Positions 1-8,365 of a stretch of 64,000 nt of DNA are shown piece by piece. Location of the stretch: the NCBI RefSeq assembly GCF_003053845.1, contig NZ_QAYG01000001.1, forward strand, positions 1 to 64,000. The letters are read 5' to 3'. Position numbers and translations under genes: made by a program. The notes under the pieces are model-generated. The model saw only the letters and a program-made list of their open reading frames with translations. It did no database searches and was not told the DNA's origin. The first letter of the stretch is position 1, and each line of letters opens with the position of its first letter. This DNA comes from Breoghania corrubedonensis. Lineage in GTDB: Bacteria > Pseudomonadota > Alphaproteobacteria > Rhizobiales > Stappiaceae.

Positions 1-22
1 CCAAACGATCCAAAACACCCAT
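1..22 (-). CDS. 5' end of an unidentified gene running off the window
   Basis: On the minus strand an ATG at position 22 is preceded five bases upstream by a clean GGAGG (28-32), and the frame stays open to the window edge (Met-Gly-Val-Leu-Asp-Arg-Leu). It lies about 70 bases downstream of the alcohol dehydrogenase stop on the same strand, so it may be the next gene of that transcript. Seven residues are too few to assign a family. Confidence 0.4.
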
Positions 23-92
23 GACTGCCTCCAAAAGACAGTCTTGAATCACGCATCGATCCAAATGTGAATCCCATTAGAGTCCACACAAC

Positions 93-1259
93 CTAGAGCT
101 TGCCCGTCAATGCCGCATCGAAAATCGCCCGCGCGCCTTGCGTGGTGAGTTCGATCGGATTCCCTCCCGCGGTGGGATCAACGACGGCCATCTCGGCGAT
201 CAGATCAGCCTTTTCGCCGTCAATCCCGAGTTCCGCGATCGTGTTGGGGATGCGGAGGTTGCTGCGCATTTCCATTACCCAGGCCAGGAAACCGTTGAAA
301 CCGGTCTGCGGCAGCTCCAGGAATGCCGCCAGACGTCCCATCTTGCCCTCGATCGCGCTGCGGTTGTGGACGAGCACGTAGGGCATGAAGACCGCGTTGG
401 TCAGGCCGTGATGGGTGTTGTAGAGGGCGCCAACCGGATGGGAGAGCGCGTGGATGCCGCCGAGCCCCTTCTGGAAGGCGGTGGCGCCCATGGCGGCGGC
501 CGACATCATGTGCGCGCGGGCCTCGATATCGGAGCCATCCTTGTAGGCGCGCGGCAAGGCCTCCTTGACGAGGCGCATGCCCTCGATCGCAATGCCTTCC
601 GACATCGGATGGTAGGAGGGCGCGCAATAGGCCTCCAGGCAATGGGCGAGCGCATCCATGCCGGTGCCGGCGGTGATCGCCGGCGGCATGCCGACCGTCA
701 GCTCCGGATCGCAGATGACGATCTTCGGCAGCATCAGGGGATGGAAGATCACCTTCTTGGTGTGGGTTTCCTCATTGGTCACCACGCCCGCGCGCCCAAC
801 CTCGGAACCGGTGCCGGCCGTGGTGGGCACGGCGACGATGGGGGCGATGCCGTCGGCGTCCGCACGCTTCCACCAGTCGCCCACATCCTCGAAATCCCAG
901 ATCGGACGCGTCTGGCCGGTCATGAAGGCGATGCACTTGCCGGCATCGAGCGCGGAGCCGCCGCCAAACGCGATGACGCCGTCATGCCCGCCGGCCTTGT
1001 AGGCGGCAACGCCAGCCGCAACGTTGGCGGAGACGGGATTGGGCTGCACCTGGGAAAAGAGCTGCGCCTCCATGCCGGCCTCCTTCAGCACGTCGAGCGC
1101 GGCGGCCGTGATCGGCAATCCGGCAAGGCCCGGATCTGTCACGAAGAGCGGCCGGGAGATGCCGGCGGCGGTCGCCGCCCTGGCGAGTTCCTTGATGCGT
1201 CCGGCGCCAAAGCGGATGGAGGTTGGATAGGACCAGTTGGCAGAAGGCGATGTCGTCAT
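93..1259 (-). CDS. iron-containing alcohol dehydrogenase
   Basis: A 388-residue group III (Fe-dependent) alcohol dehydrogenase, interconverting a primary alcohol and an aldehyde with NAD(P) in the cytoplasm. Visible family marks are the GGGSALDAGK nucleotide-binding loop (about residues 98-107), the VPTTAGTGSEV stretch, and metal-site histidines in MDALAHCLEAY and in GGIHALSHPVGALYNTHHG. Length is typical. I chose the ATG that begins MTTSPSANW; the open frame continues upstream but that part has no family similarity. The gene follows the aldehyde dehydrogenase on the same strand with a gap of about 90 bases, suggesting the two act on one alcohol/aldehyde pair, probably in the catabolic block that also holds the TRAP transporter. 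Substrate unknown. Confidence 0.93.
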   Translation of the reverse strand: MTTSPSANWSYPTSIRFGAGRIKELARAATAAGISRPLFVTDPGLAGLPITAAALDVLKEAGMEAQLFSQVQPNPVSANVAAGVAAYKAGGHDGVIAFGGGSALDAGKCIAFMTGQTRPIWDFEDVGDWWKRADADGIAPIVAVPTTAGTGSEVGRAGVVTNEETHTKKVIFHPLMLPKIVICDPELTVGMPPAITAGTGMDALAHCLEAYCAPSYHPMSEGIAIEGMRLVKEALPRAYKDGSDIEARAHMMSAAAMGATAFQKGLGGIHALSHPVGALYNTHHGLTNAVFMPYVLVHNRSAIEGKMGRLAAFLELPQTGFNGFLAWVMEMRSNLRIPNTIAELGIDGEKADLIAEMAVVDPTAGGNPIELTTQGARAIFDAALTGKL

Positions 1260-1348
1260 GATGGACCCGTTGAAAGGAAGATGAGAAAGGAGACGCGGCT
1301 CTTCCTGGCGAAGCCGCGCCCGGGCATTGCCGGCAGGAGCGCGCCCGA

Positions 1349-2737
1349 TCAGATCTCGGTGCGCAGGTGATAGGACTTGGGCCGCGTCAGGTTCTCGTAG
1401 CCAATGGAGGACAGCGCACCGCCCCGCCCGGTATCCTTCACGCCGGTCCACACGAGGCCGGGATCGACATAGTCGCATCGGTTCATGAAGACCGTGCCGG
1501 TCTCGATCTGGTCTCCGATGGCAGCCGCGACGCCTTCGTCCCGCGTCCAGATCGAGGCGGTGAGGCCGTAGGGGCTGTCGTTCATCAGCGGGATGGCGTC
1601 CTCGTCGCCATGCACCTTCATGATGCCGACGACTGGGCCGAAGCTCTCCTCGCGCATCACAGACATCTGGTGATCGACGTTGACGAGCACCTGCGGCGCC
1701 AGATAGGGCGAGCCCGGCTTGTCCATGGCGAATTTCGAGGTGTCGATGAGCGGCTTTGCGCCCTTGCGCACGGCTTCCGCAGTCTGTTCGCGCACCCATT
1801 CGGCAAAGCGCGTCTGCGCCATCGGCCCGAGCGTCGTCTCCTCTTCCAGCGGATTGCCGAGCACGTACTGGTTCGTCATGTCGACGAAGCCCTCGACGAA
1901 GCGGTCGTATACGCTGTCGTGGACGTAGATGCGCTCGATGCCGCAGCAGCACTGGCCGGAATTGAAAAAGGCGCCATCCACCAGACTGGCGATGGTCTGG
2001 TCGAGGTCGGCATCCGCGCGCACCAGCGCCGGGTCCTTGCCGCCGAGTTCCAGACCGAGGGTCGCGAAGGTGCCGGCGGCCGCCGTCTCGATCGCCCGGC
2101 CGCCCGCCACGGAGCCTGTGAAGTTGATGTGGTCGATGTCGCCGGAGCCGAGCAGCGCTTCGGTCTGGGCATGCGAGAGCACGATGTTCTGGAAAAGCCC
2201 CTTCGGCAGGCCCGCCGCATCAAAGGCCTGCTGGAAGCGTTCGCCGACAAGCAGCGTTTGCGCGGCGTGCTTCAGCAGCACCGCATTGCCCGCCATCAGC
2301 GCCGGCATGATGGTGTTGACGGCGGTGAGGAAGGGATAGTTCCATGGCGCGATGACCATGACGAGGCCAACGGGCACGCGCTTCACATAGCGGGTGAAGC
2401 CGGGTTTCGGCGCGGGCACCACATCCTTCAGGGCGCTTTCCGCCAGTTCCACCATGTAGCGGGTGCGTTCCTCAACGCCGCCCATCTCGCCGCCGTAGCG
2501 CACGGGCCGGCCCATCTGCCGGGCGAGTTCCGGCACGATCTCCTCGTTCATCGCGAGAAGCGCCTCGAGCGCGGCGAGGACGTATTTCCCGCGCTCGGCG
2601 ATGGAGACCCCGGCCCATTCGGCCTGCGCGGCCTTGCCGGCGGCGACCGCATTGGCAATGTCACCGACGGAGGCGACGGGCCTTTCGACATAGACGGAGC
2701 CGTCGACGGGAGAGACGAGTTTCACGATTTCGGACAT
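1349..2737 (-). CDS. NAD(P)-dependent aldehyde dehydrogenase
   Basis: A 462-residue aldehyde dehydrogenase superfamily enzyme oxidising an aldehyde to the acid. The sequence shows the APWNYPF segment, the catalytic-glutamate motif LELGGKDPALV and the catalytic-cysteine region FNSGQCCCGIERIYV with three consecutive cysteines. The C-terminal EESFGPVVGIM motif is also present. The start is the ATG of MSEIVKLVSPVDG; a longer GTG-started frame exists but adds unrelated residues and would overlap the PIN toxin gene. It lies between the Fe alcohol dehydrogenase and a toxin-antitoxin pair, with a glutamine-synthetase-like gene beyond. That set resembles gamma-glutamylation pathways, where such an enzyme oxidises a gamma-glutamyl aminoaldehyde. 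The specific substrate is inference. Confidence 0.93.
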   Translation of the reverse strand: MSEIVKLVSPVDGSVYVERPVASVGDIANAVAAGKAAQAEWAGVSIAERGKYVLAALEALLAMNEEIVPELARQMGRPVRYGGEMGGVEERTRYMVELAESALKDVVPAPKPGFTRYVKRVPVGLVMVIAPWNYPFLTAVNTIMPALMAGNAVLLKHAAQTLLVGERFQQAFDAAGLPKGLFQNIVLSHAQTEALLGSGDIDHINFTGSVAGGRAIETAAAGTFATLGLELGGKDPALVRADADLDQTIASLVDGAFFNSGQCCCGIERIYVHDSVYDRFVEGFVDMTNQYVLGNPLEEETTLGPMAQTRFAEWVREQTAEAVRKGAKPLIDTSKFAMDKPGSPYLAPQVLVNVDHQMSVMREESFGPVVGIMKVHGDEDAIPLMNDSPYGLTASIWTRDEGVAAAIGDQIETGTVFMNRCDYVDPGLVWTGVKDTGRGGALSSIGYENLTRPKSYHLRTEI

Positions 2738-2780
2738 TTCGATGTTCCAGGTGGTCACGATATTTGGCGATGGGCACCCG

Positions 2781-3194
2781 TCAGCAGGCGATCGCCTGCA
2801 CGTGGCCCTGTTCTGAGTAGTCAAGAATGGCGCGATCACGGGTCATGATGCTGTAGCCGTGTTCACGTGCCGTCGAAATGATGATGCGGTCCATTGGGTC
2901 GTTAGGCGGCCCGCCCGGCAGAAACGATGCGTTAATGAGGATTTCGGCAGAGGCTTGAGCGAGAACCGCACCGTCTGTTTCGGTCAACCGACCGAACCAT
3001 GCCTGCGCCGTCAACCCTGTGCGGTAGCGATTTCGCGCGATCAGAAGCCCGATTTCCCACGCGGTCATCACCGAAACGTAGACCGCCTGCCCCCGCGCTG
3101 CCGCATCGTTGAGAAGCTGCACTGCAGGTTCGGCCAGTGGTTCGTCGTCCATTATCCAGATGGCCGCACAGGTATCGAGCAGGATCGGCGTCAT
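2781..3194 (-). CDS. PIN-domain toxin (VapC family)
   Basis: A 137-residue PIN-domain ribonuclease, the toxin half of a type II toxin-antitoxin pair. The four acidic residues of the PIN active site are all visible: D7 (LLDTCAAIW), E47 (TAWEIGLL), D102 (DPMDRIII) and D120 (MTRDRAIL), so it looks catalytically intact. Its start overlaps the stop of the upstream antitoxin gene by four bases (ATGA), the usual order and coupling for such pairs. The pair is inserted between the aldehyde dehydrogenase and glutamine-synthetase-like genes and looks less GC-biased than both, suggesting acquisition. The RNA target is not predictable from sequence. Confidence 0.9.
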   Translation of the reverse strand: MTPILLDTCAAIWIMDDEPLAEPAVQLLNDAAARGQAVYVSVMTAWEIGLLIARNRYRTGLTAQAWFGRLTETDGAVLAQASAEILINASFLPGGPPNDPMDRIIISTAREHGYSIMTRDRAILDYSEQGHVQAIAC

Positions 3195-3568
3195 TCGTAT
3201 ACCTTACCCCACTCCGGATCCGCCGGCTTGGTCAGGTCGACACCTTCAGCGAGACGTCCGAGCCCCTTTGTGCGGCCGAATAGAGGATGCCGCCGGCCAA
3301 CGGAAAAACCCGCCTTAGCCGCGAGCTCATTCGCGCGAACGAACACGAGGCGCTCTCCCTCCGTATCGACTTGTTCGGTACGGAAGCCCGCCGCCAGCCA
3401 TTCAGCCGTCATCGGGTTGTTACTCGGGTTGTTACTCCACCAGGCCGGATACTGCTTGGAGGCGGGCAACGAAAATCCGAGCAGGGTTTCGACATCCCGA
3501 AAGGTCATGGCAACCCGGGCCCCGTCCTGCGTCTTTAGAAACGTACGCAATGGCGTGTACTTTCCCAT
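3191..3568 (-). CDS. antitoxin with DUF7662-like N-terminal domain
   Basis: A 125-residue protein immediately upstream of, and overlapping, the PIN toxin, so very probably its antitoxin. The first 75 or so residues (KYTPLRTFL, VAMTFRDVETLLGFSLP, AWWSNN, AEWLAAGFRTEQVD) match what I recall of a DUF7662-type domain found as a stand-alone protein near mobile genes. The last 35 residues (HPLFGRTKGLGRLAEGVD, LTKPADPEWGKVYE) resemble the toxin-binding tails of short VapB-like antitoxins that end in a DPEW motif. The architecture therefore looks like a presumptive nucleic-acid-binding domain fused to an antitoxin tail. Domain naming is from memory. Confidence 0.72.
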   Translation of the reverse strand: MGKYTPLRTFLKTQDGARVAMTFRDVETLLGFSLPASKQYPAWWSNNPSNNPMTAEWLAAGFRTEQVDTEGERLVFVRANELAAKAGFSVGRRHPLFGRTKGLGRLAEGVDLTKPADPEWGKVYE

Positions 3569-3628
3569 TGGCGCATCCTCTCATCAATGAAGGTTATTAC
3601 AGCTTTATAGAACTTTAATTACCTTAGG

Positions 3629-4999
3629 TCAATAACGCTCGAAGCCGCGCTTCAACTCCCAATCGGTGACGCGGCGGTCGTATTCGAGCTGTTCCCATTT
3701 CGCGGTGTGGACATAGTGATCGACCATGGCGTCGCCGAAGGTCGCGCGCATCAGGGCTGAGCCGTCGAGCGCCGCGGTCGCCTCTCGCAGGGTTTTCGGG
3801 ATTTCGCGAAGATCTTCGCCCACATAGGCATCGCCGACATGGGGGCTGCCGAGTTCCAGCCCTTCCTCGATGCCGGCAAGACCGGTGGCGATGAGGGCTG
3901 CGAAGGCAAGATAGGGGTTGAGGTCGGCGCCGCCGATGCGGCACTCGGTGCGGATCGCCTTCGTCCCCTCCCCGCACAGCCGGAAGCCGGCGGTGCGGTT
4001 GTCGCGCGACCACACGAGCTTGGTGGGGGCGAAGGTGCCGGACTGGAAGCGCTTGTAGGAGTTGATGTAGGGCGCGAGGAACACCGTCATGTCGGCGGCA
4101 TATTTCAGCTGGCCGGCCATGAAGCTCTTCATCAGCGCCGACATGCCGAACTCGGCATTCTTGTCGTAAAAGAGCGGCGTCTTGCCGGCCTTGTCCCAAA
4201 GCGAGGCATGGACATGGGCGGAGTTGCCGGCGAGCTCGTAATCCCATTTCGCCATGAAGGTCACGGCCTTGCCTGCGAGATGCGCGATCTCCTTGATGCC
4301 GTTCTTCAAAACGACATGCCGGTCGGCCATCTCCAGCGCGTCCGTGTAGCGGACGTTGATCTCCTCCTGGCCCGGCCCCCACTCGCCCTTGGAATTTTCC
4401 ACCGGAATGCCGGCCTCCTGCAGACCGTTGCGAATGGCCCGCATGACGCCCTCTTCCTTCGACGTCTGGAAGATGTGGTAGTCCTCGATATAGCGCCCGG
4501 CGGTATCGAGATCGCCATAGCGCTTCTGCCGGGCGCTCTCGTAAGATTCGTCGAAAAGGTAGAATTCCAGTTCCGAGGCGAAGAAGGCGCGAAAACCCTT
4601 TTCCTCCAGCCGGTCGATCTGGCTCTTCAGGATACCGCGCGGGGAATGCGGCAGCGGCGCGTGGTGGTGATGATCGAGCACGTCGCAAAGCACCAGCGCT
4701 GTGCCCTCAAGCCACGGAATGCGCCTCAGCGTCGCCATGTCAGGCTTCATGACGAAGTCGCCGTAGCCGGTCGCCCAGTTCGTCGCCGCGTAGCCCGGCA
4801 CCGGCTCCATGTCGATGTCGTTGGCCAAAAGGTAGTCGCAGCCATGGGTTTCCTCGTGGCCGCCATCGACGAAGAAGCGGGCATGGAAGCGCTTGCCGAT
4901 CAGGCGGCCCTGCATGTCGGTGAAGCAGACGAGAACGGTATCGATCTCGCCGGCGTCCACGGCCCTTTTGAGATCATCGAATGAGAGATTGCCAGACAT
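3629..4999 (-). CDS. glutamine synthetase family protein (gamma-glutamyl-amine ligase type)
   Basis: A 456-residue member of the glutamine synthetase superfamily, ATP-dependent ligases joining glutamate to ammonia or an amine. It has the N-terminal beta-grasp (CFTDMQGRLIGKRF), the metal-site ASELEFYLFD segment, the NSAHVHASLWD histidines, the TFAPTKLVWSRDNRTAGFR ATP-side loop and RIGGADLNPYLAFAA. Length and these variants fit the PuuA/GlnA4-type gamma-glutamylpolyamine or gamma-glutamylamide synthetases better than canonical GlnA, and there is no adenylylation-site tail. Neighbouring aldehyde and alcohol dehydrogenases, a TRAP transporter and an amidohydrolase support a role in amine or amino-alcohol catabolism. 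The start is the ATG of MSGNLSFDDL. Substrate is inferred only. Confidence 0.85.
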   Translation of the reverse strand: MSGNLSFDDLKRAVDAGEIDTVLVCFTDMQGRLIGKRFHARFFVDGGHEETHGCDYLLANDIDMEPVPGYAATNWATGYGDFVMKPDMATLRRIPWLEGTALVLCDVLDHHHHAPLPHSPRGILKSQIDRLEEKGFRAFFASELEFYLFDESYESARQKRYGDLDTAGRYIEDYHIFQTSKEEGVMRAIRNGLQEAGIPVENSKGEWGPGQEEINVRYTDALEMADRHVVLKNGIKEIAHLAGKAVTFMAKWDYELAGNSAHVHASLWDKAGKTPLFYDKNAEFGMSALMKSFMAGQLKYAADMTVFLAPYINSYKRFQSGTFAPTKLVWSRDNRTAGFRLCGEGTKAIRTECRIGGADLNPYLAFAALIATGLAGIEEGLELGSPHVGDAYVGEDLREIPKTLREATAALDGSALMRATFGDAMVDHYVHTAKWEQLEYDRRVTDWELKRGFERY

Positions 5000-5130
5000 G
5001 GAAGACCGTCTCTTGTTGCGGCACGAGGGCCGGAAATAATAGCCATTGGCTCCCCCTTGGTGGAGGAAAGAGAAAGGCCCAGGCATCTCAGAGCGGAGCC
5101 CGGGATCGGTGTCGCGGCGCCACTCCCGTT

Positions 5131-5261
5131 CTCTCCGCCGTCATTGCCCGGCACCCGCTTTCGCGGGCACAGGCTCCGTCCGGGCAATCCAGTCGGGTCG
5201 CCATCTGCGTTGCGACCTGCCATGGATCCCCCGGACGAAGCCGGGGGATGACGGTGGAGAG
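5131..5261. repeat. intergenic inverted-repeat element, copy A
   Basis: Between the glutamine-synthetase-like gene and dctP, the ends CTCTCCGCCGTCATTGCCCGG-type and its near-complement around 5241-5261 form roughly 20-base imperfect terminal inverted repeats. Internally there are further GC hairpins, for example CCCGCTTTCGCGGG and CCCCCGGACGAAGCCGGGGG. The same layout recurs at 31913-32013 and, more diverged, at 34345-34454. It resembles short REP/MITE-like elements; it could fold in the transcript and act as a terminator or stability element. Confidence 0.7.
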
Positions 5262-5280
5262 TTGAGAACAAGCGGGCCGC

Positions 5281-6333
5281 CTAGCTGTAGCGATAGGGCC
5301 GGCCGGCCTTCTTCATGGCGGCGGAGTAGTCGCGCAGGATCTTCACCACCCTGGCCTTGCGCTCGCTTTCCGCAGCGATCTCGTCCCAGAACTCCTGGGC
5401 GGCATCTTCCACCGTCTGCCATTCGGCATCGGGAATGGTGGTGAGCTGCATCTTGGTGCCTTCCACGCGCAGCTTCGCCTCGCCGCCCCAGTACCAGTGC
5501 TGGCGGTAGTAGTGCGAGGAATCCATCGCCAGCTTCAAAAGCGTCTTCAGATGGTCGGGCAGCGCGTCGTACTTCTCGGAATTGGCGAAGAACGAGCCGA
5601 TCCAGGCGCCGCAGATGTTGTTGGTGAGGAAGTACGGCGTCACGTTGGCCCAGCCGACCGTGTAGTCCTCGGTGATGCCCGACCAGGCGATGCCGTCGAG
5701 TTCGCCGGTCTGCACGGCGACTTCCGCATCCTCGTACGGAATGTTGACCGGCACGACGCCGAAGCGCGACAGGAAGCGGCCGGCGGTCGGGAAGGTGTAG
5801 ACGCGCTTGCCCTTCAGGTCCTCAAGGCTGCGGATCGGGTCCTTGGTGTTGAAGTGGCACGGATCCCAGGAGCCCGCCGACAGCCACTTGACGCCCTCGA
5901 CCTCGCCATAGGCCTCTTCCCAGATCTCCTTCAGGCCCCACTGGTTGAACAGCACCGGCACGTCGAGCGAATAGCGCGTGGCGAAGGGGAAGTAGCCGCC
6001 GAAGACGGCGACATCGACCGGCGCGGCCATGGAATCGTCGTCCGACTGCACCGCGTCGATGGTGCCGTTCTGCATGGCGCGGAACAGCTCGCCCGTGGGT
6101 ACCAGCTGGTCGGCAGTGTAGAGCTCGATCACCATCTCGCCGTTGGCGACCTTGTTGAAATCGTCGATCGCCGGTTTGATGACATGCTCGGCCAGAGCGG
6201 GGCCGGCATAGGTCTGCAACCGCCACTTGATCTGCGTCTGGCCGTGAACGGCGGGGGCGGCGAGCGTCGAGGCACCGGCGGCGGCGGCCGTGGCGAGACC
6301 GGCGTTCTTCAGGAAGTCGCGTCTGTTGGTCAT
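5281..6333 (-). CDS. dctP: TRAP transporter substrate-binding protein DctP
   Basis: A 350-residue periplasmic binding protein of a tripartite ATP-independent (TRAP) transporter. It begins with a twin-arginine signal (NRRDFLKNAG, then an alanine-rich stretch and AAPAVHGQ cleavage region), so it is probably exported folded by Tat. Conserved DctP features include PTGELFRAMQNGTIDAVQ and the LEDLKGKRVYTFPTAGRFLSRFGVVPV core with the substrate-carboxylate region. The start chosen is the second ATG (MTNRRDFLK): an AGGGGA sequence sits about nine bases before it, whereas it touches the first ATG (6342). The Tat type and aromatic-rich C-terminus fit the TakP-like keto-acid group, but the ligand is unknown. 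Genes for the small and large permease lie upstream on the same strand. Confidence 0.93.
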   Translation of the reverse strand: MTNRRDFLKNAGLATAAAAGASTLAAPAVHGQTQIKWRLQTYAGPALAEHVIKPAIDDFNKVANGEMVIELYTADQLVPTGELFRAMQNGTIDAVQSDDDSMAAPVDVAVFGGYFPFATRYSLDVPVLFNQWGLKEIWEEAYGEVEGVKWLSAGSWDPCHFNTKDPIRSLEDLKGKRVYTFPTAGRFLSRFGVVPVNIPYEDAEVAVQTGELDGIAWSGITEDYTVGWANVTPYFLTNNICGAWIGSFFANSEKYDALPDHLKTLLKLAMDSSHYYRQHWYWGGEAKLRVEGTKMQLTTIPDAEWQTVEDAAQEFWDEIAAESERKARVVKILRDYSAAMKKAGRPYRYS

Positions 6334-6469
6334 GTCTTTCATTCCCCTGCTGGTATCTCACGGGCGCTGCCGGCGTTTTGGTCTGACGCCTTTGCCGGGA
6401 ACCCCGTTTGGTGGAGTCGGTCTTCCTCTCCAATTGACCGGAGCGACATGCCCCGGTCGCTTCTCATCG

Positions 6470-7795
6470 CTAGCGGCTGTAAACGAGCTGCGGCAGCCAC
6501 AGGGCGATTTGCGGAAATATGGTCACGATGACCAGAGCCAGGATCATCACCGCCACGAAGGGTACGACCGAGCGGTAGATGTCCATCAGCGATACCTGCG
6601 GCGGCGCCATCGCCCGCATAAGGAACAGGTTGTAGCCAAACGGCGGGGTCATGTAGGCGATCTGGCAAGTGATCGTGTAAAGCACGCCGTACCAGACCAG
6701 ATCGAAGCCGAGCGCCCTGACAAGCGGGATGTAGAGCGGCGCGACGATGACCAGCATCGCCGTGTCGTCCAGAAACATGCCCATGATCAGGTAGGAGAGC
6801 TGCATCAGGATCAGGATCTCCCAGGGGCTGAGCTCCAGCCGGTCGACGAAGAAGGCCTCGATCGCCTTGACCGCGCCAAGCCCGTCGAAGACCGCGCCGA
6901 AAGCGAGCGCCGCGAGAATGATCCACATGAACATGCAGGAGATGCCGAGCGTCTTCTGCGTGGTCTCGTGCAGCACCTTGAAGGTGAGCCGTCCGCGCAC
7001 CAGCGCCGCCAGCATGGCGCCGAGCGCGCCCACAGCGGAGCTTTCGACAAGGCTCGTCTTGCCGGTCACGAAAAGCCCCATCATCGCGGCGAAGATCAGG
7101 AGCGGGATGATGCCGGCAACCGCGAACCTGAGCCGGTCCTGCGCGGTGAGTTTCTCGCGGGCCTCCCTCTCCAGCGCGGGGCCGTATTCCGGGGTGATCC
7201 AGCAGCGCACGGCGATGTAGAGGATGAAGAGCGCGGCCATCAGCAGCCCCGGCAGCGCGCCGGCGAGCCAGAGCTGGCCGACGGGCTGGCGGGCGATCAT
7301 GCCGTAGAGCACGAGAACGACCGAGGGCGGCACCAGGATGCCGAGCGAGGAGCCGGCCTGGATGACGCCGGTCACCATCACCTTGTTGTAGCCCCGGCGC
7401 AAAAGCTCCGGCAGCGCGATGGAAGCGCCGATCGCCATGCCGGCGACCGAAAGCCCGTTCATCGCCGAGATGATGACCATGAGAAGGATAGTGCCGATGG
7501 CGAGCCCGCCGTTCACCGGCCCCATCATCACATGGAACATCTTGTAGAGATCGTCGGCGATGCCGGATTCCGACAGCATGTAGCCCATGAAGATGAACAT
7601 CGGCAGGGTGAGGAGCGGATACCACTTCATCAGCTTGATGGAGGCGGAGAACGCCATTTCCGAGCCGCCGGTGCCCCACAGCAAGAGCGAGAAGATGACC
7701 GCGACGAAGCCGATGGCGCCGTAGACGCGCTGCCCGGTGATGAGCAGCACCATCATCGTGGAGAACATCAGGATGGCGATGAGTTCGTAGCTCAC
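6470..7795 (-). CDS. dctM: TRAP transporter large permease DctM
   Basis: A 441-residue inner-membrane protein with about twelve hydrophobic segments, the transport subunit of the TRAP system. Typical DctM stretches include LPMFIFMGYMLSESGIADDLYKMF, IISAMNGLSVAGMAIGASIALPELL, GVIQAGSSLGILVPPSVVLVLYG and MGMFLDDTAMLVIVAPLYIPL. Translation most likely begins at a GTG (VSYELIAIL) that overlaps the dctQ stop as GTGA, implying translational coupling. The frame continues upstream without family similarity. Together with dctQ and dctP it would take up a small organic acid using the sodium or proton gradient. Confidence 0.93.
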   Translation of the reverse strand: MSYELIAILMFSTMMVLLITGQRVYGAIGFVAVIFSLLLWGTGGSEMAFSASIKLMKWYPLLTLPMFIFMGYMLSESGIADDLYKMFHVMMGPVNGGLAIGTILLMVIISAMNGLSVAGMAIGASIALPELLRRGYNKVMVTGVIQAGSSLGILVPPSVVLVLYGMIARQPVGQLWLAGALPGLLMAALFILYIAVRCWITPEYGPALEREAREKLTAQDRLRFAVAGIIPLLIFAAMMGLFVTGKTSLVESSAVGALGAMLAALVRGRLTFKVLHETTQKTLGISCMFMWIILAALAFGAVFDGLGAVKAIEAFFVDRLELSPWEILILMQLSYLIMGMFLDDTAMLVIVAPLYIPLVRALGFDLVWYGVLYTITCQIAYMTPPFGYNLFLMRAMAPPQVSLMDIYRSVVPFVAVMILALVIVTIFPQIALWLPQLVYSR

Positions 7796-8301
7796 GAGAG
7801 GCTCTCCCCGCGCGCCGTCGCCACATCCTTGAAGAAGATCGCCAGCGCCTGCAGCAGCATCAACGTGATGCCGATGCACATGATGACCTTGATCGGCGCC
7901 ATGTAGGGCCGCCACGAGGAGTAGCTGCGCTCGCCATATTCGAACGCATAGATGGTGGAGGAGAGGCCGCCGTAGAGCAGCACGACGAGGTAGACGAGCA
8001 GGAAGATCACCGTGACCGCGTCGATGATCGCGCGCGAACGCAGCGACCAGCGGCCATAGACGAGATCCATGCGCACATGGTCATCGGCCTGCAACGACCA
8101 GGCGCCGCCGAGCATGTAGTAGGCGACCATCAGGAACTGCGCCATCTCCAGCCCCCACAGCGGCGGGATAAAGAACGAGTTCATGAACGACGAATAGAGC
8201 AGGATGCCCATCATCGCGAAGACGAGGTACATGGCGAAAAGGCCGACGACGCGGTTCACCGCGTCGACCCATCGCACGTAGGTCCTTATTGCTTTCGGCA
8301 C
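7792..8301 (-). CDS. dctQ: TRAP transporter small permease DctQ
   Basis: A 169-residue four-helix membrane protein of the DctQ family, partner of DctM. Hydrophobic segments cover VVGLFAMYLVFAMMGILLYS, FLMVAYYMLGGAW, AVTVIFLLVYLVVLLYG and IKVIMCIGITLMLLQALAIFF, with the conserved ADDHVRMDLVYGRWSLRSRA loop between helices 2 and 3. I chose a GTG start (VPKAIRTYVRW) because AGGGA lies about nine bases upstream; the upstream part of the frame is charged and unlike DctQ. Its stop overlaps the dctM start. The amidohydrolase gene lies just upstream (gap about 64 bases), so all four may share a transcript. Confidence 0.9.
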   Translation of the reverse strand: MPKAIRTYVRWVDAVNRVVGLFAMYLVFAMMGILLYSSFMNSFFIPPLWGLEMAQFLMVAYYMLGGAWSLQADDHVRMDLVYGRWSLRSRAIIDAVTVIFLLVYLVVLLYGGLSSTIYAFEYGERSYSSWRPYMAPIKVIMCIGITLMLLQALAIFFKDVATARGESLS

Positions 8302-8365
8302 AGCCAACGTTCCCTGTCGTAGTGGCCCCCTGCCGGGGATGTCCGCCCTGTCTTTTTCGCAGTGG

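Noticed and set aside
138-1370. 410-codon open frame antisense to the Fe alcohol dehydrogenase
   Set aside because: No recognisable protein; the minus-strand enzyme is unmistakable.
6290-7906. 538-codon open frame antisense to the TRAP genes
   Set aside because: His/Asp/Arg-rich translation typical of antisense shadow of a high-GC membrane protein gene; DctP, DctM and DctQ explain the other strand fully.
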